DNA of 64,000 bases, taken from Epiperipatus broadwayi (Eukaryota; Onychophora; Udeonychophora; Euonychophora; Peripatidae). The position numbers and the translations under genes were made by a program. The notes under the pieces were generated by a model, which was not told the origin of the DNA, did not search any database, and was given only the letters and a program-made list of their open reading frames with translations. The stretch is taken from the NCBI GenBank assembly GCA_028023455.1, contig JAQFVV010006231.1:9188036-9252035 (forward strand), read 5' to 3'. This document shows positions 48,690-62,539 of the stretch, one piece after another. Numbering within the stretch: the first letter of the stretch is position 1; each line of letters starts with the position of its first letter.

Positions 48690-51100
48690 GCTTATCATTC
48701 TCACAAGGGCCAGCCAAAATTCTAAGAATTAGAGAAAAAAAGCAAAGAACATAGAAGAAAATGTGAAATATGAAATGCACTGGACTTCCTATAATACATT
48801 TTTTTTAATAAGAAAAATTTTTTTGATTTTATTTAGAAATTAAAGTTTTTAAAAAATGTATGAGTGAATATATTGTATGCTAAAAAAAAAGAAAAAAAAT
48901 GCTACTTAAAAATAGCTAAAAAACATTTTTTGCAATAAAATGTATTAGAACTAATATTTTTTTTAAAAAAGTTATTTAACCCAAGTTTCTATGGTTACTT
49001 GGTGTGAATGCAATGTTAGATTTCTGCAAATAAAATATATAACAAAAATTATGGGAAATTTTTTCAGAATAATTATAATAAATAATAAAAATATCAATAC
49101 AACAGGTACATATATATTAATAATAATTATACATAAAAAGTATTTTTCAGCACGTGTTTTATGCCTTTTCAAATGTTAAGCATCTATTTTAACATTAACC
49201 AGTTATTGCAGATAGAATTTCAAAGAAGTGACTATACAACATAACAATATGCAGAATAAATAAAGCATACTACAACTTTATATATATTATCTTATATAAT
49301 TTTTCATTCATTTTTAATTGACCAGTTACTAATTAAATTTTTTGAATTTTTATAAATATTCATTATGAAGAGTAATATTTAAATACAAGTATAGTATATA
49401 TACTAAGCTAGATGTAATTAGAGATGATTTAAGCTCCCTTAGGTCAGTCACCCTCACTTAAGAGAATGACTCAGTATTATTGTTTTATCTTAGTATTTAA
49501 GTCACTCTACCTGCTTTCAGTCGACAATGTATAAATTTATATATATTTGTAGATTTGCAAAGCATTTGATCAAGTTAACCAGATTAAATTAAACTAATGA
49601 AGATTGTGAAAAAAGATTAATGAATTTATTTATAGTTCAAAAAATATATTAAATAAAACTTTTAAGACTGACCAATGTTCTTGAATTAAGTAAAAATTAA
49701 AGAGGGTTGTTATTTGTCACCAAATTATGAATGTTAAATATTCAAATGAATAAAAGGATCAGAAGAGTAGGAAATAAAAAGATACAAAAATAGTAAGGAG
49801 TGCAAACTTTTAATAAACAAGAATTTAATTTACAAAACTATAAAAATATTAAATTTGGTACAAATCATTAATAAAGAATAGATAGTTCATGAGAAAGTAA
49901 GCAAATGGATCTTAAAAATGTTTGATGAGCAATTTTTTTTGAGTGAATTCACCAATACTTGATTTGCAAAGTCGTTTTTGAAGTAAAGGAATAATTAGTC
50001 ATGTTTCTATTCAAGAAAATTGATCCTATATTCACATTTTTTTGTCTTCTATCTTATTTTTTTAGCATTTACTCCAATTTATGGTATAAAAATTAATTTC
50101 CAGGCAATGGAATTATCAAACAAATAGAAGTTTAGAGATATTTTGATCTACTTCTTGATGTCACTACTTTTAATTAATTTACCAAAAACATTTGTATTTA
50201 AATATGCAGATAACATTCATTTTCATATTATGACCCCAAATTGTCTTGTGGAGTATTTCCTAGAAAACTGGACTGAGGCATGTTACAGTACTTCTTCTGC
50301 ATTGGTTATTTAATATTATATTTTTTTCAAAGATTTGCAAATGAAGCTATTTAACATCATTTACCTTGCACATTTTATCCAGGTCTGGAATCCATAAAAA
50401 GCAATTAAGATCATAAGATTAATAGATTATGACCAACTTTTGGAATAATCCATACTCTTTTTGATACTTTACAAATTTAATAGCTGCTTTTTTTAAGTAT
50501 ATATTTATTTCTTGATAAAAAATGCGTGCATTTGAGATTATAAATTGATAAAGTACAAATTTTGTCAGTGACAAACCTGTAATCATTTAAAATTTGTATT
50601 GGAAGGGATGGCTGTTCCATTATCGAACATTATTCCTTCTAACATTTACTTTACAGTAAATGAAAATATTTTGATTTAAAAAAAATATAACAAAAAATAA
50701 GCGTACTGTTTTCAAAATAAATGAATAATTATCTTTTAAAACAGATTATATACAACTTGAAAAATATTAATTTTAAAATAAATTCATGTCTAGTTTTCTT
50801 TTAATTATTGTAATTTTTTTCAACAATAATAACAAAAAAAATGTATAAGTTATGTCCTGTGTAATATTGTTACCATTACAGATATAAATTTAAAATTAAT
50901 AAATACATAAATGAAAATTTTGTAAAATAAAAATAAAAGACAATCAACAACCATAAAACAAACATTATTATTTAAATATATATGTAAACTGTATTTATAT
51001 ATGTAAAATTCTCCAATTATGGTTAAGAATTTAATTTTATAGAATCATGATTTTTTTTCTTGTCAAAGATGCTTAGTTCAAAATTGTAAGCTCCCCCTCC
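48690..51100. other. AT-rich intron, no recognised feature
   Basis: The patch 49430-49530 is less AT-rich (ggtcagtcaccctcactta), possibly an old repeat end. Nothing else can be supported. Confidence 0.4.
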
Positions 51101-51185
51101 CCAGAATTTCAAACAATTAGCTTAAATAGAATAATGAAGTAAAGACAGTCTCTAGATGCCCAAGTTCCAGCTTTGAATTCTATGT

Positions 51186-51220
51186 TCTCATTGATGAAGA
51201 CAAAAGCCAGAAAGTCCGGA
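51186..51220 (+). ncRNA. Hammerhead-like motif A5 (decayed)
   Basis: It has TCTCA, TTGATGA, AGACAAAAGCCA, GAAAG, TC, CGG. The second box is intact but the cleavage triplet and stem I are lost. It is listed as family evidence only. Confidence 0.3.
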
Positions 51221-51587
51221 AATGTTGATATTATAACTCTATACCTATATGCCCATATTTACTCAATCTTATAGTATACTTCTAAAGAAGATTAAAAAGA
51301 AATGCTCTTGGATACATATGAGCAAACTGAGAAGGTCATATAACATTTTTATTGATATTAATTTTTCCAGCCAAAGGATAGAAAGGACCACATAGTTGTT
51401 ATAAAACTGAGGTCTCTAAAATAGATAGAAACTGACTTTGATCATTTCTCTCTAACTCCGCAAATGGATTGGATTGAGAAAATCTTAAGATTTTTTGAAT
51501 TTCAGATTATCAGCTAAAATAGTATAAAGGATTAAAATGCAATTACTAGATGCACAAATGTATAAGTTCCATCTTCAGAATATAAGT

Positions 51588-51624
51588 CCTCACTGGTGAA
51601 GGCAAAAGCAATAAAAATCTGGGA
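51588..51624 (+). ncRNA. Hammerhead-like motif A6 (degenerate)
   Basis: It has CCTCA, CTGGTGA, AGGCAAAAGC region, AAAAA in place of GAAAC, ATC, TGGGA. Stem I and the NUH triplet remain; both core boxes carry a change. Confidence 0.4.
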
Positions 51625-52159
51625 CTGGATATTTTAGTACTATACTATCTGGTTTTCATTGATCATTTAAGTTTACAGCAGATAGCTCTGGAATAGAGTA
51701 AAGAGAATTGCTTTTAGATTTAATAAAATTTGCCAACTTTCTCATTTTTAAATAGAATTCATTAGATTTTTATTATAGCTCGTAATATGATCATTTACAC
51801 AATTTAGCCCATAACTATTAAATAGCATGTTTGTTCAGTTTTCCTACATTTTCATAATTTCTTTTTGTTAAAAAGACAATATCCATAGATTTAAATTAAT
51901 GAAAAACTTTATGTCAGGTTTTATTCCATATTCTTTTACATGCATTTGTGGGTCCTCAAAACAATGGCCAATGTCTATTTTGGTTTGCTTTCTTAGCCAC
52001 TAATTTTTCAAGTGACACCCATAGAAATGAATACTAATTAAATAAGCTCTTCAATTCAATATGCCGTGCAAGAGACACATTACATACCAAAATATACTAA
52101 AGTAAAAAATAACTGAGTAACAATGCAGAAAACAGTTTAAATCAAGCAGTATAACAGAA

Positions 52160-52300
52160 ATAAAAGACAAACAAATTTAGAAATTTTTAAAAAAAATTTT
52201 TGATGAATGCAAAGATATATTCAAAAAATTCATTAAAGAAAGAATCCCCAATATTTATAATATCATTCTTTATTAGCAACAAGTAATGTTTAAAAAATGT
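52160..52300. repeat. Uninterrupted copy of the target repeat
   Basis: The block ataacagaaataaaag through ttttgatgaatgcaaagata and on to a tatcattctttatta-like end matches 53366-53430 joined to 53778-53850. It therefore represents the empty-site paralogue of the 53.4-kb insertion. Confidence 0.75.
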
Positions 52301-53430
52301 AATAAATATATCATATTTATGCTTGACTAAAATTGCAAACAGAGATGAAAAAATTTAAAGATGGGAAATTGAAATAGAGGCAAAAGTACAATTAAAAAAA
52401 AAAAGGTAAAAAGAGACAAAAGATTCACCTTTAAAATCATTGGTAAGCAGATTACAATGGTGTATATATAAATATATGTTAAATAAATCAAACATTCAGA
52501 GTTAATTAAGGTTAAAAAAGTAATCAATTAAAACATAAGTTAATCAATCCATTTACCATCTATATTTAGAAATAAAATTTATGAATATATATAACAATCG
52601 AAAAATCTTAAAATAAAATCCACTGCAAAAGAATAAATTAAGAGATAATAAGTGCTTGGAAGTCTTTGGAATATATGGATTAAAAAAAAAAGAATAGGAG
52701 GGGGGGGGGTAATCAGTAATAAAGTTAAAAACAGTACAATATTGGAAGAAATAGCAAAGAAATATCTATTATTGAGAGGGAGGAGGAATAGATTGTAAAG
52801 ATATTCTGAGATAGCAAAAGGTAAATGTTTTTGAAACAAACAAACAAAAAGAAAATTTCTGAAGTGGATATTTTATGGATGCTGACAAACATCTGAAATC
52901 AAAGAGTTTTTTTAAAAAATTCAGCATTAATAATTTATTTCTAAAGGCCAACCATGACTGACATGGATGAATAATATTATGGAATAAATAGAATTGATAT
53001 TTTGGAAGCATATAGGAAGGCAGAAAAAAAAAAGATCTGGAACCAGTTTGTTCATACTGCTGACCATTGTTATTGAACTGACTGATCAGGCAGATGATGA
53101 TCATTTTATTTACCACTTTATTTGCATGACTTTTCCATCAACTAACTAATTTCTAAATTTAATCTATTTTTTCTTTTTAATTCTTTTGCCTCTTTTTATT
53201 ATTGCTTCCAGAAGCATTTATTTAGTTCTTATTCCTGAAAATGGCTTCATTATTTAAAATAAACTTTTCCCGTTATTTTCCTTTCTGATGTCATTACTAA
53301 AATTAATTCTAAAATCAATATTACTTTTAAAATTAGAATAAGCATTTTTCTAATAGACAACATATATAACAGAAATAAAAGGCAAACGAATTTAGAAATT
53401 TTTAAAGAAAAACTTTGATGAATGCAAAGA

Positions 53431-53767
53431 TTAAAACAGGCAAAACTCTCCATATAGTAGTGCCACTCAGTGCAAGCCAGAGTAATCAATGGATGACAGA
53501 AGGCTAGTGCATAAAATCCCTATCTAATGCCTACTCACCCAATATCCTGACTAAGATCTGGGTGCAGTGCTCTCAGATCCAAGACTCCTCACTGACAAAG
53601 ACCACAAGCCAGAAACTGGTCTGAGGATATTGGATGAAGGCATTAGATAAGGATTTTATGCACTAGCCTTCTGGCATCCATTGATTACACTGGCTTGGAC
53701 TGAGTGGCATTACTGTATGAAGATATAACAGTTATGAGCAAGCATAAGAAATGGTGATCATGTGATA
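53431..53767. mobile_element. 337-bp foldback insertion with 10-bp target duplication
   Basis: AATGCAAAGA occurs immediately before (53421-53430) and after (53768-53777) this segment, and once at the related empty site (52206-52215). The insert starts ttaaaacaggcaaaactctc and ends aagcataagaaatggtgatc plus atgtgata. It is a palindrome (gtgccactcagtgcaagcc with ggcttggactgagtggcat; ataaaatccctatctaatgc with its complement) with a hammerhead-like motif in the loop. No protein frame. Related pieces lie at 0.5-0.7, 28.9 and 63.1 kb. Confidence 0.85.
53587..53626 (+). ncRNA. Hammerhead-like ribozyme motif A7
   Basis: It has CCTCA, CTGACAA, AGACCACAAGCCA, GAAAC, TG, GTC, TGAGG. Stem I (CCTCA with TGAGG) is perfect and the GTC triplet, GAAA and mini stem III are intact. 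The first box carries A for the catalytic G8, so this copy should be inactive. TGAGG where other copies have TGGGG keeps the pairing with CCTCA. Confidence 0.6.
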
Positions 53768-54504
53768 AATGCAAAGATATATTAAAAACATTTATGCAAG
53801 AATCAACAGTATTTGTAACATCATTCATTATTCATAAAAGATAATGTTTAGCATAATCTTTTCTACATCATTTTAATTGTATATTGTAATAATATATTCA
53901 TTATCTCATTTTTCCCAGACTAATTGGAATTTACCATATAGTAGTTGCTATTTAATTAGCACTATGATTATCAGTTAGTAATTATGTATTTAAGATAGTT
54001 TTTTTTCTTTAGACATTTGATAATTGCTTAAATTGTTGGAAGTTGTTGAGGGCAGGATGCATGTCTGTGAATACTTTTTTTTCTTTTGTAGTTATACTTA
54101 TAGCATACAGAAATTATGATTCTCATATTTAAGAGTTAATCAAATAAATAGATTGTGACCAAAAAGAGAAATTATTAAAAATTGCTGAGTTATGGAGTTA
54201 TATTGTAATTCACTGTTAACATTTTATATATTTATTTATAACTACAGAACATTATTAAGTGAAGAAAAAAAAATTAACTTACACATTGTTAAATTTTCTA
54301 ACATTAGAAGAAAATGTGAAAATACAACAAAAGAAGGAGACATTATTTATTATAAAAACACAAATATTGGGAAAACAAGCAGAATTAAATTCATGTAAAT
54401 GAAAGATAAGAAAATATTTACTTGATAATAAGCATATATTAAGAAAAAAAAAAGAGGAAGTTAGAATAAGGATGGAGTCTATAATTATAGATATATTTAT
54501 CTTT

Positions 54505-55165
54505 AACCAAGCTTAAAATCTATATTTAGTATAATAATAACATAACACTCATTAGCAACTAGTAAATTGTTGTTAATAACTTTAGTATATTTATCTAAAA
54601 GATGATAACTCTCTTGACAACTAAACAAAAGATATTCAATATGATGAAAGAAGACATTTGAGAGAATAAATCTTGAAGATCATTGTCTTTTTCTGATGTC
54701 TTTATTCATTTGTTTAAAGAAGAGTACTATTTAGCAGATTTTCATATGTACACTTAATAATGTGCATATGTGGGGAAAAAAGGATGAAAATTAAAATAAA
54801 GTCATGCATGACTAAAGTTTATAATAGACATATTAATTTTTAATTGAATTTAAAATCTATATCTGGTTAGCAATAGTATAACAATCTCTGGTCTAATAAA
54901 TAGTCATTAATAACTTTGATATATTCACACAAAAGAAGGTAAAATATCCTTAAAGTTGAACAAGAGCTATCCATTAATAGATTAACCCAAAACAAAATTC
55001 AATGAATAAATTAATAATGATGAAGATATATGAAAAGATTGGATAATCTTGATCAAGTGACACAGTTAAGCAGAAATGCATCTTGGGATAGTTTGCTTTT
55101 TTACTAATGTTTTTATTCATTTGTTGAAGGAGAGTATATTTAACAGAATGATTTTCATATATATA
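54505..55165. repeat. Two diverged direct repeats, about 350-bp spacing
   Basis: 54505-54745 and 54855-55160 share aaaatctatat, taataactttgatatatt-like, tttattcatttgtt and gagagtattttagcag-like blocks in the same order. They are old duplicates or two insertions of one repeat. Confidence 0.55.
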
Positions 55166-55169
55166 TGTA

Positions 55170-57430
55170 AATGCAGATAATTCAGATTTATGATGCAACA
55201 AATTCTCAATTTGACAAAATATGTTTATATAACCACAGAATGCTTTTTAAACAAACAAATGAAATTTTATAATTGTCATGTAAAATTTTAATGCTAGAAT
55301 TAGAAAAATATTAGAAATTTGGACATGAAGACAAAAAATTGATGAGGACATAAATTTATGGAATGTGTTTTTTTTAAAAAAAGTTGTATATAAATATTAA
55401 GAAAAATACAAAGAAAAAAAATGGATGTGTTAGCATCCAAATGAAAATATAGCTTATTAAGAAAAAAGATGTATTTCAATTCTGTAATATGCTTGTTTAA
55501 TAGATTCAACACAGGAAGTGATCCTCAATTATTAATGAGATATAAGATATATCTTAATGCAAAGCTAGAGACAGAATTTATTTAAAAAAAGACAATATCA
55601 ACAGTTGAAATCTAACCTTGATTAATATTCCAGTAAATTTAAGTCAGAAGTTATAAATTATTTTAAAATACTAACAGACTTTGAAAATAACATTGACTTA
55701 AATGGGAACAATAAAAAAAAAAAGTAGTTACTTTATTAAAATAACTACATAAAAATGCAGAGGGAAAAATAAAAATAATTAAAAGTGATCCAAGTAGAAT
55801 CAACATAATATATAAAATTCTATAGAATAGTTAAAAAAAAACCCAATATATTTTTATTAATAAAATAAAAACGGCAACAAATAATTTTCATCTACAAATA
55901 ATCTTAAATTCAATGATAGAAACAAACAACTGTATCTTTTTTTCTTATTAATGGCTAACTATAATAATTAATGTGTAATAAACTATTCTCGGAATTAACT
56001 ATAAAAAAAAAAATTTGCAAAGAAAACTTGAAATGAAAACGATAAACAATAATTATATAAATAAATCCTTTAACAACTAAAAGATTTAAATTCAGTCATT
56101 AATCAATATATCTACATGTAAATAATTAATAATATATAGATTTATACATATGTTGTGGAAGGAAACTAGTCTTCACATTTACATTATAGAATTCTGCCCC
56201 CCCCTCCCAATAAATAAAGGTTTTAAAAGCATAAGTGATACACATGTGCTTAGAGCTTATTCTTTAAATAAACCGATTTTTATTGACCATGCCTAAATTA
56301 GAGCTTGAACCTATTATGAGCCTGTTTTTAAACTGACAAGCATAGAAGGACAATCTATACTTTTAAAACATTTATTGATGGGAGAATGCGAATCAATTCT
56401 ATAGCACAAGTGTGAAAACTAGCTTCCTTTCACAATATTACATATATAGATATATAATATTTAAATAAAAATATATTGCCTTTAAAAAATACAAATTTTC
56501 AACACATAAAATATCTTCTATATATAATGAAAATAAATAACACCTAACAACAATTCCACATATTACAATCAAAATTCAAAAATATGTATTATTTTATTAA
56601 TTTACGAAGCCTTATAAAACAATCTTTCACATTACACCAAAATTACCAGTGAAATGTTTGAAAATTCAAATGTAATAAAAAGTATTTTTATAAATAACTC
56701 CTTCATGTAGCATATTAAAAAATTAATTTAAAATATAAATGTAGATTCTGTTTACAATCATTTAGAAATAACTTTATATTGTTAATATGCAATGTTTCTT
56801 TCATATTCCTTTCTCTGTAATTATTAACAAAACTAACATTTTAATATTAACTTTTTGTCATTTCACATTTACTATTGGTTTGAAAACTGTTGAATTCTTA
56901 TCATTGTAATGTTGCTTTAAATTTAGTATATTTATTTTTATATTTGATTATTTGTGAATAGATATTTGGATTAATGAATGAATTTAAACATATTAATGGT
57001 TAAAAATAATACTTTCGAATTTGTTTATAAAATTCTTGTTTATTTTCATTTTAATTTTTCAAATTTTTTTTTTTTGTAATTTCCAAAACATTAATTGTTT
57101 TAATAACTGAATTTATGATTATTAAAAATATATAACTATGAAAAGATAACAAAAATTGAAGAAAAGCCTCACAGTTTCGGAGCAATATTTTGGCATTGGT
57201 GAGAAAATCACTTTAGCAATTAAAAAAAAAAAAGGTGGCATCACTATTATTAAAAGAAGGATAACATCATAAGATGTATGAAAGAATTCTACAAAAAATG
57301 ATATAGTAATAAAACAAGAAACTAAAGTAGCTCACACAAATGCATCAGCATCTTTTGAAAAAACAAGTTTTAAATAAAAAGATAAAATATGTGATTGAAT
57401 CAAATATACAAAAACTATAGAATGAGTCGA
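55170..57430. other. AT-rich intron, no recognised feature
   Basis: Nothing beyond low-complexity DNA and a C-rich tract at 56197-56204 was recognised. Confidence 0.5.
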
Positions 57431-57439
57431 AATCCATGC

Positions 57440-58680
57440 AGATGTTTTAAAACACAGAAGTAAAGAAATAGAGAAATTATTGACAAAGTTATATAGCAAA
57501 TATTACATAATAAGAATATCTCAAAAGATTGGGTAAATTCATTAATGGTCATGATAATTATCATAAAAAATAAAATAATAGAAATTACAGTCAAAATCCT
57601 TGCAAATAGAACTATAAGTCAATTTTTCCAGAGGACCAAGCTGGTTTTAAAAATTATTGTAATATAGTAGATCAGATGCAAATGTTAAAGAAAGATTATA
57701 AAAAAAAAACAACCAATGAGTATAAGCTGCCATGTTGCAAAAAATTTTTAGATTATGAAAAGATATTTATTTCAATAAGCAGCATTTCTGCTGTAATTAA
57801 AACTTTGGAATATCAAGATATAGATAGAAGGTAATATCAAAGTCTAAAGTATATATATTAGAATACAGTAACAATAATTATACTAGGTGATAACACTAAA
57901 TGAATAATATTGATAAATATTTTGTGAATTAAAATAGAAAAAAAAAAGATTATTTAGATTTCTAGATCCTTTGTGAATGAAGCTTCAGAGCTGCAGAAGA
58001 TCAAATAAAAGCAATAAAATAAAACTAAAGATAAACACTAAAAAGATAGAAGTATTACAATATTCAATGACTTTTCAAAAGATGAAAGTCAAAATGGATA
58101 GTAATAAAAAAGAAGTGAAATACTATAAATATATTGATCAAATTATTAAAACTGATGAAAATATAACAGATAAAATTACTCATAAAACTAAATTAGATAA
58201 TTTACATTTTATGAAAATAGACTTATATTGCAATAAAATATGGGTATATACTTGAATAAGATTTTTTTTTAATAACTCTGATCTATCAATGCTTTTATAA
58301 AGATCTGAGATTTAGACACTTAAAAAAAATAGTGCAGTGAAGCTACAGATACAGATCTCACACTAAAAGTGTGAAAATATATATTGAGATTAACAAGAAG
58401 ATATTAAAAATAAAATATACTAATAAAGAACAAGCAAAGATTATTGATATTATTGGAATGAACAGCTTGAAATAAAGCTGTATTGTTGTTTAAAAAAAAA
58501 AAAAAAGAGATAACAAATAACCAAAATTCTAAATTGGATCTCAAGATGTTGTAAATAATCCAAAAAGAGACTACATGTGAAATAATGGTAAAAAAGTTTT
58601 TGGAATGATGGGGATGGGGGGAAAATAAGATATGGATAGAAAAACCACGTTAAACTGAGAATCATCCTAGAGTGGATAAA
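57440..58680 (+). pseudogene. Dead RTE-like LINE (reverse transcriptase remnant)
   Basis: At 57631 the frame reads EDQAGFKNYCNIVDQMQMLK, then LDYEKIFISI, SAVIKTLEYQDIDRR. These match EDQAGFR-x-x-x-T-x-D and the catalytic IDYEKAFDS motif of RTE-type reverse transcriptases. At 57980-58255 LKINTKKIEVL, EVKYYKYIDQIIKTDENITD and KTKLDNLHFMK match the downstream K-N-x-x-KT-x-VM and YLG-x-I thumb region. The YVDD region is not recoverable and stops are frequent. The frame with 92 codons at 57977-58255 is part of this element, not an independent gene. Confidence 0.75.
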
Positions 58681-59071
58681 TGATAATATGCGTACAGACT
58701 ATTCGTTAATGATGTTTTTTAAAAAAAATTTAAGATCATTTAGAAACAAAAAAAAATCTTTTACACAATTATTTAAAACCATTACTCTGATTTTACTTTT
58801 TTGTCATTTCTACGTTTTAATGTTCTACAATTACGTGTGACTTTCACTCTCATTCAAAGACAAATTCTAGTTATAAATATCAGATGGCTAGAGAACATTG
58901 AATTGCAAAAAACAGACTAATAATATCATGTTAGCACTTAAAATGATCAGATATTATGACTCCATTTACTACTGTTGCGTAGTCTGAAAACTTAACAATA
59001 CTTAATCATTTCATTTGAAACAATTATCCACTTCATTTAACATTCATCAGAAAAAAACAAAACAATTTCTT

Positions 59072-59587
59072 TGTGAATATTGTTTTTGAAAAAAAAAAAA
59101 TTAATAACAGTTAAGTACATAATCATAGAGGATGAACATAAAAAGTTAATGTAACAGAAGCAAACAGAGTTGGAGCAGTAATCTATAAATCCTCGAGCTC
59201 TATAGAATTCACTAATTTTTCACTGTAAAAGATTTATCTGTATGATATTGTTTGGAAAAGGTATAATGATATAAACTGTTAACATTAAATATGAATATCT
59301 GCAAAATTATATTTTTAAAATATTAAAGTTGTGAATATTGTTTTTGAAAAAGAAATTAATAACAGTTAGGTACATAATCATAGAGGATGAACATAAAAAG
59401 TTAATGTAACAGAAGCAAACAGAGTTGGAGCAGTAATCTATAAATCCCTGAACTCTATACAATTCATTAATTTTTCACTGTAAAAGATTTATTTGTATGA
59501 TATTGTTTGGAAATGGTATAATGATACAAACTATTGGCATTAAATTTGAATATCTGCAAAATTATATTTTTTAAAATATTAAAGTTA
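59072..59587. repeat. Tandem duplication, 258-bp unit, two copies
   Basis: Copies begin tgtgaatattgtttttgaaa at 59072 and 59330 and are about 95% alike over cataatcatagaggatgaac and beyond. This is a recent local duplication. Confidence 0.9.
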
Positions 59588-59589
59588 TA

Positions 59590-61485
59590 TTAAATTACTT
59601 AATTCTTCTTTAATTTACACAGTAAATCTTCACTAAAGCTTATTATAGAGGGTTCTAGAATAGATAGATCTGTTTACATTTCTTTTACATCACAATTTTT
59701 AAAGATAGCATAATGACTTAATTTTTCTGTTTCAACATATGATATAAAAACTATCAATAAGCTGTATATATTTACAGTAAGGTAAAATTTGATTCTTCCA
59801 TAGTAACTGATTTTATTCTTCTATTGTGGAGATGTTGTCATATATATAAAAAGAGAAGACCTACTAGCTATAACAACTCTCAAGTGGATATCTAGATGTA
59901 AGAAGATGGGAGAATGAAAAAAAAAAGGATTGTTATAATAAGAGAAAGCCCATGACAGATTTTTATGAAGAAGTATTAATAACATTCTTGCCCTGCAATG
60001 AATCCATCACCATTTGTTAAAAAGGATGATGAATGATTCTTCTATGTGTTTATAAGTGCCTGAATTTTCAAAAGAAGTTTAAATAATTAGTCTGAAGTTA
60101 TAATATTTTATGGACTTGTGAGAATATCAAGATTCTAGAAGGTTATAGTATTCATAAATTTGAAGTTAAATTTAAAAAGAAAAAGATCAAGGATTAATAA
60201 AGTAAATAAAGAAAAGATTATATTAATAACAAAAATGCAGTATTTTTATACAAATGATTTCTAGAAGACTTCCCTACAAAAACTAATTAAAATCTAATAA
60301 TATACATATGCTATGATATATATAAATACAGAAAGATGGAAATATTTATTCATCATGACATCCATTCAATGTGAGTTTTGAATCCTTTACTGTTGTATAC
60401 TTGTAAACTAAATAAGGTAGAATCATTAATGTTCAAAGTTATAAAAAAAAAAAAAACAGAACATATACATATGCAAGAATAACATTAGACATTGGAATTA
60501 TCTTGTCAGAGCATATAATGTTGAATTGAGCATATCAACTGAATGAGTAGTAAAAGATTTTCTAATATTTGAGATAAACTTAAGCATGATTTTCACATGA
60601 GAACATTCTTGAAGTGATGTAATACTGACTACTTTAATTGAGAAGATATAACTGACAGAGAGAATTTAATGGGAAGTAAAATTAGAGATTTTGAAGTCTT
60701 TCAGAAAGTTAAAAATTTATTGCTGAAGTTAAAACACAGTACTGCAATATGTCAAATAAATATATTTTGGGAGTATCATGTTAATAGATGTAAATCTAAT
60801 TATGTTTCATGGACTGGTTTGCACAGTCATTGAAAAATTCATCATAACTTTACTATCTTTCTTCTGGAGTTAGTGTTCATATTTATTTATAAGTAGGTGC
60901 TAATGAATGAATATTAAAATAATTACTTATAATATTTATTATTTAAGTTTCTAGCAATGCAAGGCTTTTATAAAAATGCTTGAGGTTTACAATGAAGAGA
61001 AAGGAAAGTAAAAGATATATTATTAAAGTGTCACTACATTTACGTAAACCAACAAAATCATTAATTTGGAGAGACTCAAAAACCAATAATATTTGATTAA
61101 AAGTTTGCAGGAGATAAAGGAGCTAGAAAGTAGTCAAATATGCTGGATGACAAATAATTGACAATGAAGATAATCTTATTAATAGTTAATATTTTAAAAA
61201 ATAAATTCCAGTAGACTTTCGGTTTAAAATGTTTGTATTGTAAATAACTTATCCTTATTAAAGAATAATCTCTTTGGTGAAATGTAATGAGTAAAACTAT
61301 GAAATAAAAAATTTTATCAACTAATTTTATTATCCCTTAGAAAATTCTTAGAAATAATTAAGTTTTCAAAATCTTTTTTGTTTGGACAGAATCAAGCAAT
61401 CATAATGCACGCATATATATATATACAGAGTGAAACACTAAGAATACTATTTAACAAATTTAAAATTTCTTTTAAAAATACTCAC
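59590..61485. other. AT-rich intron, no recognised feature
   Basis: Possible old repeat text lies at 60340-60780, without recognisable frames. A TA run near 61410 precedes the liprin exon donor. Confidence 0.45.
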
Positions 61486-61758
61486 TTCTTTTTCTTCCTC
61501 CTATCGAAATCCTTTTGACCCAATCCTATGCCTAAAGCGTCTGCTGCGCCACCATCTGAATCTAGATAACCCATCCCTGCGCCAGCCAGTTCTCGAGCCA
61601 GGCCCTCTTTAACCTTGGCCTTATCTTTTTTACTAAAGAAGCGACCAAGGGAGCTTTTAATTCCTTTTTTCTTTTGCGTATGTTTATGAAGGGAATCTTG
61701 GCTACTGTTAGCACTACCGAGAGGACTTGGCGTGCTATGGGCACTGTCTAAAGGGCGA
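61486..61758 (-). CDS. PPFIA: Liprin-alpha exon: basic region before SAM1
   Basis: This is the most 5' exon in the window. It is 273 nt, starts with the last base of a codon (phase in from an unseen upstream exon) and ends with two bases of a Lys codon completed by the exon at 39.8 kb. The acceptor follows a long pyrimidine tract (ttctccag) and the donor is gtgagt. The product begins RPLDSAHSTPSPLGSANSSQ, then has KKKGIKSSLGRFFSKKDK, a glycine/alanine stretch and a terminal DFDRRKKKK. The KKKGIKSS-xGR-xF segment is a liprin-alpha hallmark just before the SAM array. The Ser/Thr-Pro-rich start is a likely phosphorylated linker (inference). GC content is clearly above the surrounding intron. Only frame 2 is open across the exon. 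Confidence 0.93.
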
Positions 61759-62539
61759 CTGGAGAAAAAAAAAACATGAAATGATTTATATACATGCGTT
61801 CACACATATGGCTTAAAATATTATAATTTAATAAATTTAAGATTTATAGATTATATGTATATTATAAACAATAAAAAATGACATCAAATAATAAAAAAAA
61901 ACATTGTTACACTGATTAAATAAATAAAATAAAAAATAGCTAATGTAAAGATGAATTGTTTAATTAGATGTAAAAAAAAATGCTAGAAACACACACAAAC
62001 ACAGACTAATAGAAACATCTTTTATAGTAGCAATTTACCTGTTAGTATCACATAGTATCAAAATAAAAATATGTATAAAAGTAACATTCTTTTTGTTAAT
62101 GAGTAAAACCTAAGATGGCAAGAAATTCAAAACCCTATGAAAAAAAGTATTAAAACTATCTGAGTTTAAAATAATCAAATTGTTGACTTTTTAGTTTTCA
62201 ATCTCTTAATAGCTCAAGATTGAAGAATGATTCCTATGAGTGAAAAAGGGCCATAAACAAATTACTTCTGAAGCTAACCACCTATTTGAAGACTCCAGAG
62301 TCCATCAAATTTATAACTCATGTCTAAATCATCATTTCAAAGCAACTGATTTTGAATATGAATGCTGTATGGAAGTAGAAACATCACAAGCTTAAGAAAT
62401 GAGCAATGGTGAATTGAATATATATCACAGAGTTAGAAAAATCAATGTCTACATATTCTCCCCATGAATGAAAATAATTTATATTTGGTGATTCTTTAAA
62501 CGCCTATCAGTAAGAATATCTTCTTTCAGCTGTTTACTT
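61759..62539. other. Liprin-alpha intron upstream of the basic-region exon
   Basis: The pyrimidine tract for the 61758 acceptor is at its left edge. The rest is AT-rich with nothing recognised. Confidence 0.6.

Larger units (their letters stand above)
51110..51745. repeat. Two diverged copies of the hammerhead-bearing repeat
   Basis: 51130-51340 and 51530-51745 share order: taaagacagt or taaaggatta, aattactagatgc-like, aagttccagctttgaatt, the hammerhead-like core, then a cttggata or cttttagat block near the end. The spacing is about 400 bp. Confidence 0.6.

Noticed and set aside
57977-58255. 92-codon plus-strand frame as an independent gene
   Set aside because: Its motifs (KINTKK, YYKYIDQIIKTDENITD) belong to an RTE-like reverse transcriptase thumb region.
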